A stretch of DNA of 64,000 nt from Thermococcus stetteri (GCF_017873335.1 NZ_JAGGKB010000002.1:62001-126000); one strand, 5' to 3'; shown: positions 8,976 through 18,922, counted from the stretch's first letter. Made by a program: numbers and translations. Notes: a model not told the origin generated them from the letters alone.

Positions 8976-9488
8976 ATGTTGATCGGGATTATGAGCGACA
9001 CACACGACAACCTACCGGCCATAAGGAAGGCGGTTGAATTTTTCAACGAGAGAAACGTTGACTTGGTTATCCACGCGGGCGACTACGTTGCTCCCTTCGT
9101 TGCTAGGGAGCTTAAGAAGCTTAAGGCGCCGCTCAAGGGCGTCTTTGGGAACAACGACGGCGAGAGGAAGGGTCTCTACGAGGCCTTGGGAATTTACGAC
9201 GAGCTGATAGAGCTTGAGGCGGATGGGATGAAGATAGCCGTAACACACGGTACAAACGAAGTCCTCGTCAAGGCCCTCGCCCACAGCAGGCTTTACGATG
9301 TTGTTGTCGTTGGCCACACCCACCGCTACGAGATACAGGAGGTTGGGAGGACCGTCCTCGTGAACCCCGGGGAGGTCTGCGGCTACGTTACGGGCGTGAA
9401 GAGCGTCGCCCTCCTCGGCACCAGAAAGAGGGAAGTCCAGATACTAAACCTCGACAGCGGGGAGCTTCTTGGAGCCATGAGCCTCTGA
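8976..9488 (+). CDS. YfcE/MJ0936-type metallophosphodiesterase
   Basis: 170 residues with all signature motifs of the small calcineurin-like phosphodiesterases: SDTHDN, HAGDYV, GNNDGE, THGTN and VGHTHR. These bind two metal ions and hydrolyse phosphodiesters. The natural substrate of the archaeal members is not settled. AGGTGAG precedes the ATG. It is probably transcribed with the next gene, 30 bp downstream. Confidence 0.92.
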   Translation: MLIGIMSDTHDNLPAIRKAVEFFNERNVDLVIHAGDYVAPFVARELKKLKAPLKGVFGNNDGERKGLYEALGIYDELIELEADGMKIAVTHGTNEVLVKALAHSRLYDVVVVGHTHRYEIQEVGRTVLVNPGEVCGYVTGVKSVALLGTRKREVQILNLDSGELLGAMSL

Positions 9489-9518
9489 TCCTTCCAATTT
9501 TTCATAAAGGCGGTGGAA

Positions 9519-10370
9519 ATGGAAGACATACTCCTTCCAAAGGAGCGGCGGGATGCAGTAGTCCTTATAGGTGTGGACGAGAGGGACAACGTTGAGTTCG
9601 TTAGGGTCTATGCCGTCAGCGAGGAGAGGGCCAAGCAGGTTCTTGAGGAATTCTTCAACGCGAGGGGCCTCTTTCCCACCGACTACCGGCTGGTGAGCAG
9701 GGGGACTGAACCCGTCGGCGACAGGAAGGCCATAACGACTAGGAGCGAGACAACCCTAAGCTCTGCACTCGCGAGACTCGGCCTGAGGCTCCTCTCCAAC
9801 GGTGTTCTCTACCTGGAGGGCGTTGAGACGCTCTATCAGATAACCCTTGTCAGTGAGAGCCTGTACTCCGCCATCGTTGGGAAACGCGTTGAAAAACCTC
9901 CGCAAAAAGAGGAAGTAAGTGAAAACCTTCCCGAACCTAAGGAAGTCCTCTCTCTAGGGGTTGATGCACTCGTGGAGAACCTTTCTGCCAGGGACATCTC
10001 GGAGTTCCTTCCTGAGAACGCCCTCCTTCTTAGAGAGCCTCCAGTTGAGAAAGTGGCGGGACTTCTCGCGGAGGAAAGGGACTATCCAGTTGTGGTCGAG
10101 ACCAAGAACGCTCAAAGATACGCCTCCCTCGACTTTGCTGTTGTTTTGAGATTGCCGCCGCTGACCGTTGAAGAGTTCGCAGCGGAGGTTTCCTCGAGGC
10201 TGGGAGTTGATGTCGATCCCTCACTGTTCTCCTCCTATCCTCCCGAAAAGCTCAACCTCAGGAATGTGAGAGCGCTTGTGAGCCTCGTTGAGGCAATAGT
10301 CGAGAAGTGGGGGCTGGATAGGGAGAAGGCCCTTAAGATTGCAGTTAAACTCAACCTCGAAGGGCTTTGA
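9519..10370 (+). CDS. Conserved-looking protein of unknown function
   Basis: About 283 residues, soluble, acidic, rich in Leu, Glu and Val. No catalytic motif or family is recognised. The N-terminal half looks alpha-beta (AVVLIGVDERDNVEFVRVY). The C-terminal half is helical and ends in EKWGLDREKALKIAVKLNLEGL. ATG 9519 is chosen over GTG 9513, because the GGTGG in which the GTG lies then serves as ribosome-binding site. It follows the phosphodiesterase gene in a likely two-gene operon and overlaps the convergent gene by 20 bp. Confidence 0.75.
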   Translation: MEDILLPKERRDAVVLIGVDERDNVEFVRVYAVSEERAKQVLEEFFNARGLFPTDYRLVSRGTEPVGDRKAITTRSETTLSSALARLGLRLLSNGVLYLEGVETLYQITLVSESLYSAIVGKRVEKPPQKEEVSENLPEPKEVLSLGVDALVENLSARDISEFLPENALLLREPPVEKVAGLLAEERDYPVVVETKNAQRYASLDFAVVLRLPPLTVEEFAAEVSSRLGVDVDPSLFSSYPPEKLNLRNVRALVSLVEAIVEKWGLDREKALKIAVKLNLEGL

Positions 10371-10941
10371 AGTACCTCTTCGCCATCTCCCTGTACTCCG
10401 GGCTGTGCTTCCCGAGTGCCGAGTTTATCAGCTCCCTTTCCTTCTCGCTCTCTGCTAAATAACCCAAAAGAAGCCCCTCATCTACGGTCAGTTCTTTCAA
10501 GAATGAGGACTTTTCAAGGTATTCCTCTCTGCTTTTGCTTTCCCGCAGTATTTCTCTCAGTTGCTTGAAGTACGGTTCAACTTTCTCCTTCCTCCTCTGG
10601 AACTCGAGCCAGTCGAGGGAGAGCCGTTCGAGTGGGGACACGAAAAGGCCAGGATTTTCAAAGTAGGGCTTTAAGGCCTCCCTAAGCTTTGATGAGAGGA
10701 GCTTCTTTTTAAAGGCCTCCAGTCTGTCGTAGTCCTCAGCTAGTCTCTTCTTGTCAACCAATTCGAGCGAATCGAAGAGTGCAAGGCCAGTTAAGTAGCA
10801 GAGCGCGGCAAACGGGACTTTCGGGAGGGTAATGGCTTTGCTCGAGACTCTCACGGCATCTCCAGTTTTGAGCTCCTTCCCTTCGAGGAGCATGCCGAGG
10901 GGATAGCTTATGCTCTTCAGGCAGAACTCAAGCTCGTCCAT
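10351..10941 (-). CDS. Helical protein of unknown function
   Basis: 196 residues, predominantly charged helices in the C-terminal two thirds (for example KEKVEPYFKQLREILRESK). A short N-terminal segment GKELKTGDAVRVSSKAITL could be a small beta domain. No signal peptide, membrane helix or known motif is seen. GGTGGGAGA before the ATG supports the start. The gene is divergent from rtcA and convergent with the preceding gene. Confidence 0.7.
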   Translation of the reverse strand: MDELEFCLKSISYPLGMLLEGKELKTGDAVRVSSKAITLPKVPFAALCYLTGLALFDSLELVDKKRLAEDYDRLEAFKKKLLSSKLREALKPYFENPGLFVSPLERLSLDWLEFQRRKEKVEPYFKQLREILRESKSREEYLEKSSFLKELTVDEGLLLGYLAESEKERELINSALGKHSPEYREMAKRYFKALRG

Positions 10942-10975
10942 TCTCCCACCAGTAAAGGGTCGAACCTTCCACTGA

Positions 10976-12061
<1,086 letters not shown>

Positions 12062-12088
12062 TCCTCAGGGGTAATTCCGTTTGAAATC

Positions 12089-12111
12089 GGGGCTCTCCCC
12101 TGTTCTTTTCT
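12089..12111 (+). terminator. Hairpin plus T-rich tract after rtcA
   Basis: GGGG-CTCT-CCCC (12089-12100) followed directly by TGTTCTTTTCT. The pyrimidine run is the likely archaeal termination signal and the hairpin may help. Confidence 0.4.
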
Positions 12112-12178
12112 ATGGCTCAGGAAAGATTTTCAACGTGATTTAGAATAGTGAGCTCATTACTCATCACAGGGGGTATAG

Positions 12179-14689
12179 ATGAGGAGATACCTCGCATCGT
12201 TGATGATTCCCCTGCTCTCGCTCTTTCTTCTCGCCTCAGCGTCGAGTTATTCCCCACTACCTCCTGTGATTGAAAAAGCTGTCTCTGGAGGAGTTTCCAA
12301 GATGAGTCTTCCCCAGATCTCGAACTCCTCTGGGGTTTACTTTCTGGTTTCTCCTGGTGGGGAGATCTACCTTCGTCTGGCCGTTTTTGACACCCTGGGG
12401 GAGAACTGCCTCTGGGAGACTTCTGAGGTTATGAACTCAAGCAGAAGCTCTCTCCCGAATGATCAGCACTGGAAATCACCTGTAAAATCACTCAGAAGCA
12501 TTGATGTATACTATCCTACCAATTTAAGCTTGATCCTGGCCCCACTTTACCCCCGGGACTTTTCAGTGCCCGTGGAATACAACCCCCTCCTTGACCTTTA
12601 CATACCAAAAGAACCCCTTTCAAACTACTCCGTGGAATACTGGGAGATTGAGAGGCCTCCTTCGGGAAAGTACCTTCCCGCCTCTGAGGGTTTCTTTAGG
12701 TCGTATCGGGGCGCTCCTTCTGACCTGAGATCCCTTGCTCTGACCTTTGGGGCTGATGATGACCCTACATATGAAAGCTTACTTGCCCTTGAGAGATTCT
12801 TCAGGGAGAACTTCATCCTGGCCGGTTCTCCGGAAGTTGAATGCGATGACCTCCGTGATGCCGTCTTCAGAACCCGGAGGCTCGGCCCCTATGGTATGGC
12901 CTCTGCTTTCACCATTGTTGCCAGGATGATGGGCTTTCCCGCCAGGCTGGTTGCCGGCTACCGGGTTCCGCCCTCCACGGACTACCGAGTCGTTTCGTTT
13001 GCCAACGTGACTTACTGGCCCGAGGTGAAATTCAAAGGTCTTGGCTGGATTCGGTTCGATCCGTTCCCCTCCACTCCCCTGGTTCTCACCGAGACGTCCG
13101 ATGACGGAAACTTAAAAATCGAGGGATTTTGGGGGAAGGTCTACTGGAACGGGTCTTTAATGGAACCTCCGTTTGAAGTCACCCTTGATAAGAAGACTGT
13201 GGTTTACCTGCCGGTCTTGGAGGATTCCTTCCGCTATCTTCGTCTTGTCTCCGGTGATGTGGGGATAGATATCGCCAGTCTTCCACCCCTCCTGTCCCCA
13301 GGTGAGAACGCCACGGTAAGGGTCTTGCTCGTTCGTGGTTCGGACTTCGTAGTTTCCTCTGATGTGCCGGTTTACAGGAACGGATACGAACTCTCAATCA
13401 CACCTCCCAACCGCCCTGGAGTTTACTGGGTGGAATTGAAGTCGGGGCTTTACTCCGTTAGATTTCCCGTTGTTGTGACGGACAACGTTACCGTGACAGT
13501 TGATGGCTATCCCGGTGAGGTAAAGGCCGGTTCAAATCTCACAGTTTTTGGAAGGGTTTTATGGCATGGAAAGCCCCTCAATGGAGGAGTTGTTAGGGCA
13601 GTCCTGGGGCTCAGGAAGGGGGAGGAAAAGTATGTGGTGGGGAGTGCTGAAGTCAAAAACGGGAAGTACGCTATCCACGCCTCCGTTCCCGGGGACATAG
13701 CTCAGGGAGACTACTGGCTCGTTGTTAAGTACACCAACTTCCCGTACCTGGGTCAGAGCGACTCCGTTGTGAGGATTGTACCCGCGGAGGGGATAGTAAT
13801 AGGCTCTGGTGGAACCGTTCCGGCGGGTGGTTTTAACCTCACCGGAACGGCCCCCGAGGATGTCCCCATAGATGTGCTCCTTGATGGACAGAAAGTGGCC
13901 TCAGTTGTACCCCGTAACGGTTCCTTTTCAGTGCCCCTCAACCTGTCTCCTGGGAGCCACGAGCTCAAATTGGTTCCACGGTCTGGTGGAATGACTCCCG
14001 TAAAAACTGAGATCACAGCGGTTGAAGTGAAATTGGACCTAAAGCCATACTCCTCGGCTGATGGGGACTATCTAAGGCTACTTGGCACGGTTGAAGGCAT
14101 GGAGAACGGCAAACTGGAGATTCAGACTCCCTCCGGAAAGATCCCTGTGGATGTCAACAACGGCAGGTTCGAGGTTTCCCTGCCCGTTGAATTCCCTGGG
14201 GAAGGTTCGGATAGCGTTAATCTTTTGCCGTTGAAGTTCCTGGCGGATGGGCGACCCATAGACGAGAGGAAGGTCGCTCTGAGTTCCGGGAAGATACTTT
14301 CCGACGTTCCAACGGTTGTGAAGACGGGCAACGGATTCTTCACTTTCGCTCCTGAGGGCTCATCCGGTGAGAATCGGAAATTCGGCATTGGGGCCTTTGA
14401 CTTCTATGGAAGGCCTCTCTCCGGAAAACTTGGACTCGACCTCGGGGGAAGAAAAGTAGATCTGTCGCTTAAAGATGGAACTGGGCACCTGGAGCTCCCA
14501 AAGATTGACTTAAAAGGTCCCAAGGTGAACCTGCCTTCGGTAGGAGGACACATCCCATCCGCACCTTCTCCAGATTTGGAGATTTCCGGGTTCAGCCCAT
14601 CTTTTGGCGGCAACTTTCCTCTGTTGCTCGTACTTCCCTTCGTCCTTCTGGGCGCGGTTCTTCTCGTTAGGGCCGGTGTTTCAGGTTGA
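12179..14689 (+). CDS. Exported transglutaminase-fold protein, apparently catalytically dead
   Basis: 836 residues: an N-terminal signal segment (LASLMIPLLSLFLLASA), an extracellular region, a transglutaminase-like core at about 190-300, several beta-sandwich-like repeats, and one C-terminal membrane helix (LLLVLPFVLLGAVLLV). The core keeps the fold signature (ASAFTIVARMMGFPARLVAGY ending the first half, GWIRFDPFP the second). By alignment to the usual Gly-x-Cys and His-Ala-Trp motifs, the catalytic Cys is replaced (LGPYGMAS, about Pro237) and the His lies in VTYWPEV (about Thr278); Asp294 remains. It heads an operon with a DUF4129-like gene and moxR, the usual company of membrane-anchored transglutaminase-like proteins. 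Confidence 0.8.
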   Translation: MRRYLASLMIPLLSLFLLASASSYSPLPPVIEKAVSGGVSKMSLPQISNSSGVYFLVSPGGEIYLRLAVFDTLGENCLWETSEVMNSSRSSLPNDQHWKSPVKSLRSIDVYYPTNLSLILAPLYPRDFSVPVEYNPLLDLYIPKEPLSNYSVEYWEIERPPSGKYLPASEGFFRSYRGAPSDLRSLALTFGADDDPTYESLLALERFFRENFILAGSPEVECDDLRDAVFRTRRLGPYGMASAFTIVARMMGFPARLVAGYRVPPSTDYRVVSFANVTYWPEVKFKGLGWIRFDPFPSTPLVLTETSDDGNLKIEGFWGKVYWNGSLMEPPFEVTLDKKTVVYLPVLEDSFRYLRLVSGDVGIDIASLPPLLSPGENATVRVLLVRGSDFVVSSDVPVYRNGYELSITPPNRPGVYWVELKSGLYSVRFPVVVTDNVTVTVDGYPGEVKAGSNLTVFGRVLWHGKPLNGGVVRAVLGLRKGEEKYVVGSAEVKNGKYAIHASVPGDIAQGDYWLVVKYTNFPYLGQSDSVVRIVPAEGIVIGSGGTVPAGGFNLTGTAPEDVPIDVLLDGQKVASVVPRNGSFSVPLNLSPGSHELKLVPRSGGMTPVKTEITAVEVKLDLKPYSSADGDYLRLLGTVEGMENGKLEIQTPSGKIPVDVNNGRFEVSLPVEFPGEGSDSVNLLPLKFLADGRPIDERKVALSSGKILSDVPTVVKTGNGFFTFAPEGSSGENRKFGIGAFDFYGRPLSGKLGLDLGGRKVDLSLKDGTGHLELPKIDLKGPKVNLPSVGGHIPSAPSPDLEISGFSPSFGGNFPLLLVLPFVLLGAVLLVRAGVSG

Positions 14690-14698
14690 ATCCCAGTC

Positions 14699-15166
14699 TT
14701 GGTTGACCGGCTTAAGTCCCTTGGTAGCCCCGAGATAGAGCTTGAAAGGGATGTCTACCTTCCGGGGGAGAGGGTTAAGGTCGTCCTTTCAAGGGAGTCT
14801 GACCTCTACGTCGATGGAGAGCGCATTGGTCATGGCAGGGAGTTCTCTCTCAATCTCCCAGAGGGGGTTCACACACTTAGGGCCGGCAGGAAGGAAAAGA
14901 AGGTTTACGTACTGCGGCCCCGGAAGGCGGTCATAAAACTGTACGAAGATTACTTTCTGCCTTTCGCTTTCTCCAAGGGGGTGCGCGTTATGGATTCCAC
15001 TCCGGAAGAGATAAAGTCCTCCCTTGTTTCCAAGGGTCTCCGGGAGGGACCTCTCTCTGACATCACCCGTATCTTTGAACTGGCCAAGTACGGCGACGTC
15101 GAACTCTCAGGGGACGAGTTCGAGGTATTCGTTGAGGCACTTAGGAGCGTGGAGGTGGTCAAATGA
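14699..15166 (+). CDS. DUF4129-like protein of the MoxR/transglutaminase cluster
   Basis: 155 residues. The N-terminal 70 residues form a beta-rich segment (YLPGERVKVVLS, LNLPEGVHTLRAG). The C-terminal part reads VMDSTPEEIKSSL, then ITRIFELAKYGDVELS. This pattern of a Pro/Glu helix followed by a Phe-Glu-x-Ala-x-Tyr-Gly motif resembles DUF4129 tails seen with transglutaminase/MoxR/DUF58 genes. The start is a TTG at 14699, with AGGTTGAA upstream; no ATG fits. It starts 9 bp after the preceding gene and overlaps the next by 4 bp (ATGA), so it belongs to the operon. Confidence 0.7.
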   Translation: MVDRLKSLGSPEIELERDVYLPGERVKVVLSRESDLYVDGERIGHGREFSLNLPEGVHTLRAGRKEKKVYVLRPRKAVIKLYEDYFLPFAFSKGVRVMDSTPEEIKSSLVSKGLREGPLSDITRIFELAKYGDVELSGDEFEVFVEALRSVEVVK

Positions 15167-15351
15167 AGTTCCGGTTCACAACCGGTCTTGTGATTTTTCC
15201 GGTGCTGACGGCGGTTTCACTGTTTGCCTTTTCACAACCTCCGATTGATGCCTACTCCGATCTTCAGACGTCTCTCCTTTACCTTTTTGGCGTGCTCTCG
15301 TTTGCAAGTCTTGCAGGAGCCTTTAACCTCCCTGTTCTCCCGGGGTTTTGA
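15163..15351 (+). CDS. Small two-helix membrane protein
   Basis: 62 residues with two hydrophobic segments (LVIFPVLTAVSLFAF and LLYLFGVLSFASLAGAF). The ATG overlaps the TGA of the preceding gene, and its own stop overlaps the TTG start of the next reading frame, so it is translated as part of the operon. No family is recognised. It could be part of a larger membrane protein together with the next, frameshifted gene, as all three lie on one transcript. Confidence 0.6.
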   Translation: MKFRFTTGLVIFPVLTAVSLFAFSQPPIDAYSDLQTSLLYLFGVLSFASLAGAFNLPVLPGF

Positions 15352-16179
15352 GGGGACTTGCCGTTTCCCTTTTCGTTTACTTCTACCCCCCATATCCCCC
15401 TTACAACCCTTCAGGGCTCCAGTTCCAGACCGGCCTTGCGCTGCTGATCTTTGGGGCGACTTTAACAAGGATGGCATCATCAACGCCAAGAAAGTTTGAC
15501 CTTCTTATCCGGGGTCTGGGTCTCTTCGTGGTCTTTTTCGGGCTCTCCCGGCTTTTGAGGGATGTTGGGCAACCGGTTTGGTTTTCAAGTGTCCTTTTTT
15601 TACCTTGGTTTTGCCCCCCTTATAGTCTACTCCCTCGGATTTGGGGAGGCGCTGCTCGGTGGAGAATACATCGAGAAGAGGGTCAGAGGGCTCGTAGTGG
15701 TCTTCATGATGATAGCGCTCTATGTGTGGGGCAGGGACTACCTGAGGGAGCTGTTCCCGCAGATCGCTTTTCTCGTAGATCTGGCCCTTTTCGTTGTCGT
15801 TTCACTTATCGTGGTCCTCGTTGTGGGGAGGTACTTCATGGGCGGTGACCTGGAGCCGTTCCTCATTGGGGAGTGGGAGCGACACGAGGCGAGGGAGAGG
15901 ATAATGAAGGATGATGTTTTCAAGGAAGCGGGAGAGATAATTCATGAGTTCGTGATAAGAAGGAACAAGCTTCCCCTCCTGGCGTACCTCTCCTACTACG
16001 GTTCTAAAGTCTACGGAAGCCCGGATGAACTCATGAGGATTATTGAACCCTTGGTTAAGTACGAAGACACGTCTCACTCCTTCCTCACTCCGGGGTGGCT
16101 GGTTAAGAAATATGAGAGGCAGGACATGGAACGGAGAATAAAAGTGGTCGAAGAAATAATCGGGAGGTTGAGGGGATGA
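15348..16179 (+). pseudogene. Membrane protein gene with a frameshift in a T7 run
   Basis: The frame from TTG 15348 encodes hydrophobic protein (GLALLIFGATLTRM, LLIRGLGLFVVFFGLSRLL) up to about 15600. It then continues in the +1 frame as FYLGFAPLIVYSLGFGEALLG and on through several more membrane helices to a charged tail ending EIIGRLRG at 16179. The switch point is a run of seven T at 15595-15601; one T fewer would give a single protein of about 277 residues. An internal ATG at 15562 exists, but its first residues (GNRFGFQVS) fit a membrane helix poorly. The gene's stop overlaps the moxR start. Either a true mutation or a sequencing slip is possible. Confidence 0.6.
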
Positions 16180-16592
16180 GTCAGGTTGCCTTTCCGGAAA
16201 ACGCTGAACGTGTTGAGACATATTCCCGGATGGCAGATACGGTGGTTAAGGAGATCTCCAGGGTTTACATTGGAAACGAATCTGTTGTGAAAAAGGCCCT
16301 CGCAGCTTCGCTGGTTAACGGCAACGTACTCTTTGAAGACCATCCTGGCCTGGGAAAGACCCTCCTGGCCAAGGCCTTTGGAAAGGCTCTGGGCCTCGAA
16401 TACCGCCGCGTTCAGTTCACGCCCGACCTACTCCCCACCGATATACTCGGGACTAAAGTCTGGCGACAGAACATCGGAAAGTTCGAGCTGGTCAAGGGGC
16501 CGGTGTTCACTAACGTCCTTCTGGCCGACGAGATAAACCGTGCTCCACCTAAAACTCAGGCGGCCCTGCTTGAGGCAATGGAAGAGAGGCAG
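16176..16592 (+). pseudogene. moxR: moxR AAA+ ATPase, N-terminal fragment
   Basis: The first 139 codons of a MoxR-type AAA+ ATPase. Walker A is HPGLGKT (about residues 55-61) and Walker B/sensor is VLLADEINRAPPKTQ. The reading ends at EAMEERQ, where the sequence enters an IS605-like relic and stops after a few codons. MoxR proteins act as chaperone-like partners of von Willebrand or DUF58 proteins encoded nearby. The start ATG overlaps the end of the preceding frame, so this was the fifth gene of the operon. The fragment lacks sensor 2 and the lid, so no activity is expected. Confidence 0.85.
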
Positions 16593-16995
16593 CTGACCTC
16601 CTCCCCGCCCTGAAGGGCGAGGGTTCCGACAAGTTAACCCCTCGCCAGCGGGCGGTTCGGTTTACGGGCACCCATTCCCTACTCCCGTTGCCGGTTTCGG
16701 TTCAGCCCGAGGGCACGGTCTTGTGCCCGTTACCCCTACCGGCCAAAGCCAGATTGGGGTTATCGCTTAGAGACCGAACTCCAGTTCTTGACTGCCCAAA
16801 CGGGCAGTATTTCGAAGGACGCCTGCCAGCCCGCAGGAGGACATGATGAAACCCCTCATCTCATCGGGTTGTTTTGAGTGGTCTCTTCGAGACCCTTACT
16901 AAACTCCAAAGTTTAAAGGGGTTTTGACTGTTGAAAGGCTGTTGGGCGGTTTACTGTATCCCCGCCCTAAAGGGCGAGGCTTTCGGAAGAAAAAA
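16593..16995 (-). mobile_element. tnpB-less IS200/IS605-type relic inside moxR
   Basis: 403 bp without a credible gene. Its ends match those of the TnpB element at 37792-39271. Here the right end reads inward as CTGACCTCCTCCCCGCC, followed by TGAAGGGCGAGGGTTCC and later GTTAACCCCTCGCCA and TTACCCCTACC. The left end has GGGCGAGGCTTTCGG and then an A-rich tip at 16989-16995. It lies in the opposite orientation to moxR. On the minus strand the left end follows CATTAC, similar to TTTGAC at the other element. No target duplication is seen, as expected for this family. About 15 codons of moxR are missing at the insertion site. Confidence 0.75.
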
Positions 16996-18063
16996 GTAAT
17001 GGCCACGCAGAATCCGATAGAGTACGAGGGGACTTACCTCCTCCCCGAGGCTCAGCTCGACCGTTTTGCTCTTAGAATGAGCGTTGGTTATCCAAAGACT
17101 CTTGACGATGAGATAGCGATACTCGAAGCGAGGTTGAGATGGGCCAAAGACGACCCGACCGTTGATATGGAGCCGGTAATAAACAGGATCACTTTCTTGG
17201 CCATGCAGGACTTCGTGGAGAACAGTATCTTCATCCACCGGGAGATCCTCAGGTACATAGCGGAGATAGTCAGGGCTGCCAGGGCCGACGGGAGAGTTGA
17301 GGCCGGTCCGTGGAAGACAGCTCCCGTCAAAACGGTCTGCAACGGGTGCTCCTTTGCGTGCGAGATGAACATAGAGGTCTACGATGGCATGCTCGTGAGG
17401 GCTTCGCGTGCTGAGGGAAGCTGGAACGGCCACCTCTGCGACGTCTGCCGCTTCATGAGGCCGTGGGCCGAGGATTTGGCCGGACCGCTCCTCAACGGGG
17501 AGCCCGTGAGCTGGGAGGAGGTGAAGATGTTCATGGTGGAGAGAGAATACGCGCTCGTCCTCACTCCGGAGCTCACCAACGAGGAGATAGCCTTCCTCCG
17601 GGAGTTCGCCGAAAAACACGGGGTTCCCATAGGCTCAACCGTCTCGGGAGGGCCTTCAACTGCAACTCTTGAAGACATAAGAAAGGCGAAGCGCGTCCTC
17701 CTTAAGGCCGACCCCGGGAAGTGCCCGCTCCTCAAGCTCCTGCTGAAGGACAAGGAGATAGTGGAGGAAGACTATGAAGTTGCCATCCTTGAGGGGCCGG
17801 CAGAGCCGCTTGAGGTTCCAACGCTCATCCTCCACGGAGGAGTGAACGCAGAAGGGCTCATAAGGGCAGGTCTAACGGGAATCCCGGAAAGCAAAGCCTA
17901 CGTCGTGGTCGGAAGGCCCGGAGTGAAGCTGAATGGGGACGTGCTTGTATTACCTGCCGGCATCTGGGCCGAAAAGAGCGGCACCGTCACGAACTCCTTC
18001 GGTATGGAGCTTAAGTTGGGGAAGGCGAGGGAGGGTTACTCGCCTTTGGAGCTCTTTTCCTGA
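16996..18063 (+). pseudogene. Chimera: moxR middle segment fused to a NuoG/formate-dehydrogenase-like Fe-S fragment
   Basis: An open frame runs from inside the relic (16924) to 18063. From 16996 it resumes MoxR at [14 protein letters not shown] and continues through [18 protein letters not shown] to [10 protein letters not shown] (about 17310). There a MoxR would go on with a Ser-Pro-Arg-Gly motif. Instead the frame passes into [19 protein letters not shown] and resembles the C-terminal portion of molybdopterin oxidoreductase or NuoG proteins. Cys pattern CxxCxxxC is followed 26 residues later by CxxC, then [12 protein letters not shown]. The join suggests a deletion that removed the end of moxR and the front of another operon. 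The Fe-S part alone, about 250 residues, might still be made; no start was found for it. Confidence 0.7.
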
Positions 18064-18066
18064 TTT

Positions 18067-18912
18067 TTATTCTTTCAGCTCGATTCCGTAAACCTTCTCC
18101 GGGTTCTCCACGTGGATCCTGTAGACGTCATCCTCCGTGAATATCCCCTGCTGGAGGAAGGCTTTCGTTCTCTTTGGAACCGTCTTCGGCCCCAAAACCG
18201 CCCCTGGCCTTCTCTTATCGTCTATGTAGTCAGTCTCCATCATGAACCTGCTTCCCTGCTTTATCGCCTCGAGGATGTTCTTCTTGCTCGCTATGATGCT
18301 CGGGAAGACACCAACTTCTTCCGCCACTTTCACGAGGGGCGGCGAGAAGTGCTTGACGACCTTATAGGGCTTTATCCCGACTTCCTTCACATACTCCCCA
18401 AGCTCCCTGAACTTCTCCTCGTCGAAGCTCTCCGTATGGAGCTGGACGGCGCAGTCGGCCTCCTTTGCCAGGCTCATCCCGTACTTCATCAGCTCTATGC
18501 TTGCTTCCCATATTTCCTCCGGAACCTCGTAGTGGGGCCTTCCAATCTCCCCTATCCCTATCGCCTTCCCCTCGAGGCAGAGCTTCTGAGCGTATTCTAG
18601 AGCCTTCATAACCTCATTTCTGGCGTACTCAAGTCCCCTCTGCCTCGCGAGGTAGTCGAACTCAGCTGGGTGGACCCCAACAACGGCGTAGACCTTAACC
18701 GGCGTCTCCCTGTTTATCCTCTCGACGAGTTCAATGTGGAAGTCCATCGCCTTGATGAAGTCCTCCGCCTTAAGTCCCGGAAAGCCGTAGTCGTGGGCGC
18801 TCTTGTAGACAACGACAAGGTGCGTTCCCCCAGCCCTGTGGAACTGCTTCACAGCTTCCAGAAAGAGGCCGTGGTATGGGTCAACGTGGAAGTGGTCGTC
18901 CCAGATTACCAT
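18067..18912 (-). CDS. TatD-related metal-dependent hydrolase
   Basis: About 281 residues of an amidohydrolase/TIM-barrel hydrolase. Metal-ligand segments are DDHFHVDP at the N-terminus, GIGEIGRPH in the middle, a later QLHTESFDE and the C-terminal METDYIDD. TatD relatives are deoxyribonucleases, while archaeal members in this subgroup are uncharacterised. ATG 18912 is preferred over 18942, since GGTGG precedes it and the longer form would overlap the upstream gene. It lies 10 bp after the small beta-barrel gene, so both are probably on one transcript with the DUF257 genes. Confidence 0.85.
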   Translation of the reverse strand: MVIWDDHFHVDPYHGLFLEAVKQFHRAGGTHLVVVYKSAHDYGFPGLKAEDFIKAMDFHIELVERINRETPVKVYAVVGVHPAEFDYLARQRGLEYARNEVMKALEYAQKLCLEGKAIGIGEIGRPHYEVPEEIWEASIELMKYGMSLAKEADCAVQLHTESFDEEKFRELGEYVKEVGIKPYKVVKHFSPPLVKVAEEVGVFPSIIASKKNILEAIKQGSRFMMETDYIDDKRRPGAVLGPKTVPKRTKAFLQQGIFTEDDVYRIHVENPEKVYGIELKE

Positions 18913-18922
18913 CTCCACCACC

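Noticed and set aside
15603-15848. C-terminal part of the frame 15348-15848
   Set aside because: After the T7 run this frame loses hydrophobic character, while the +1 frame encodes membrane helices; treated as a frameshift instead.
16613-16923. Coding potential inside the moxR relic
   Set aside because: Short frames only; none resembles tnpA or tnpB.
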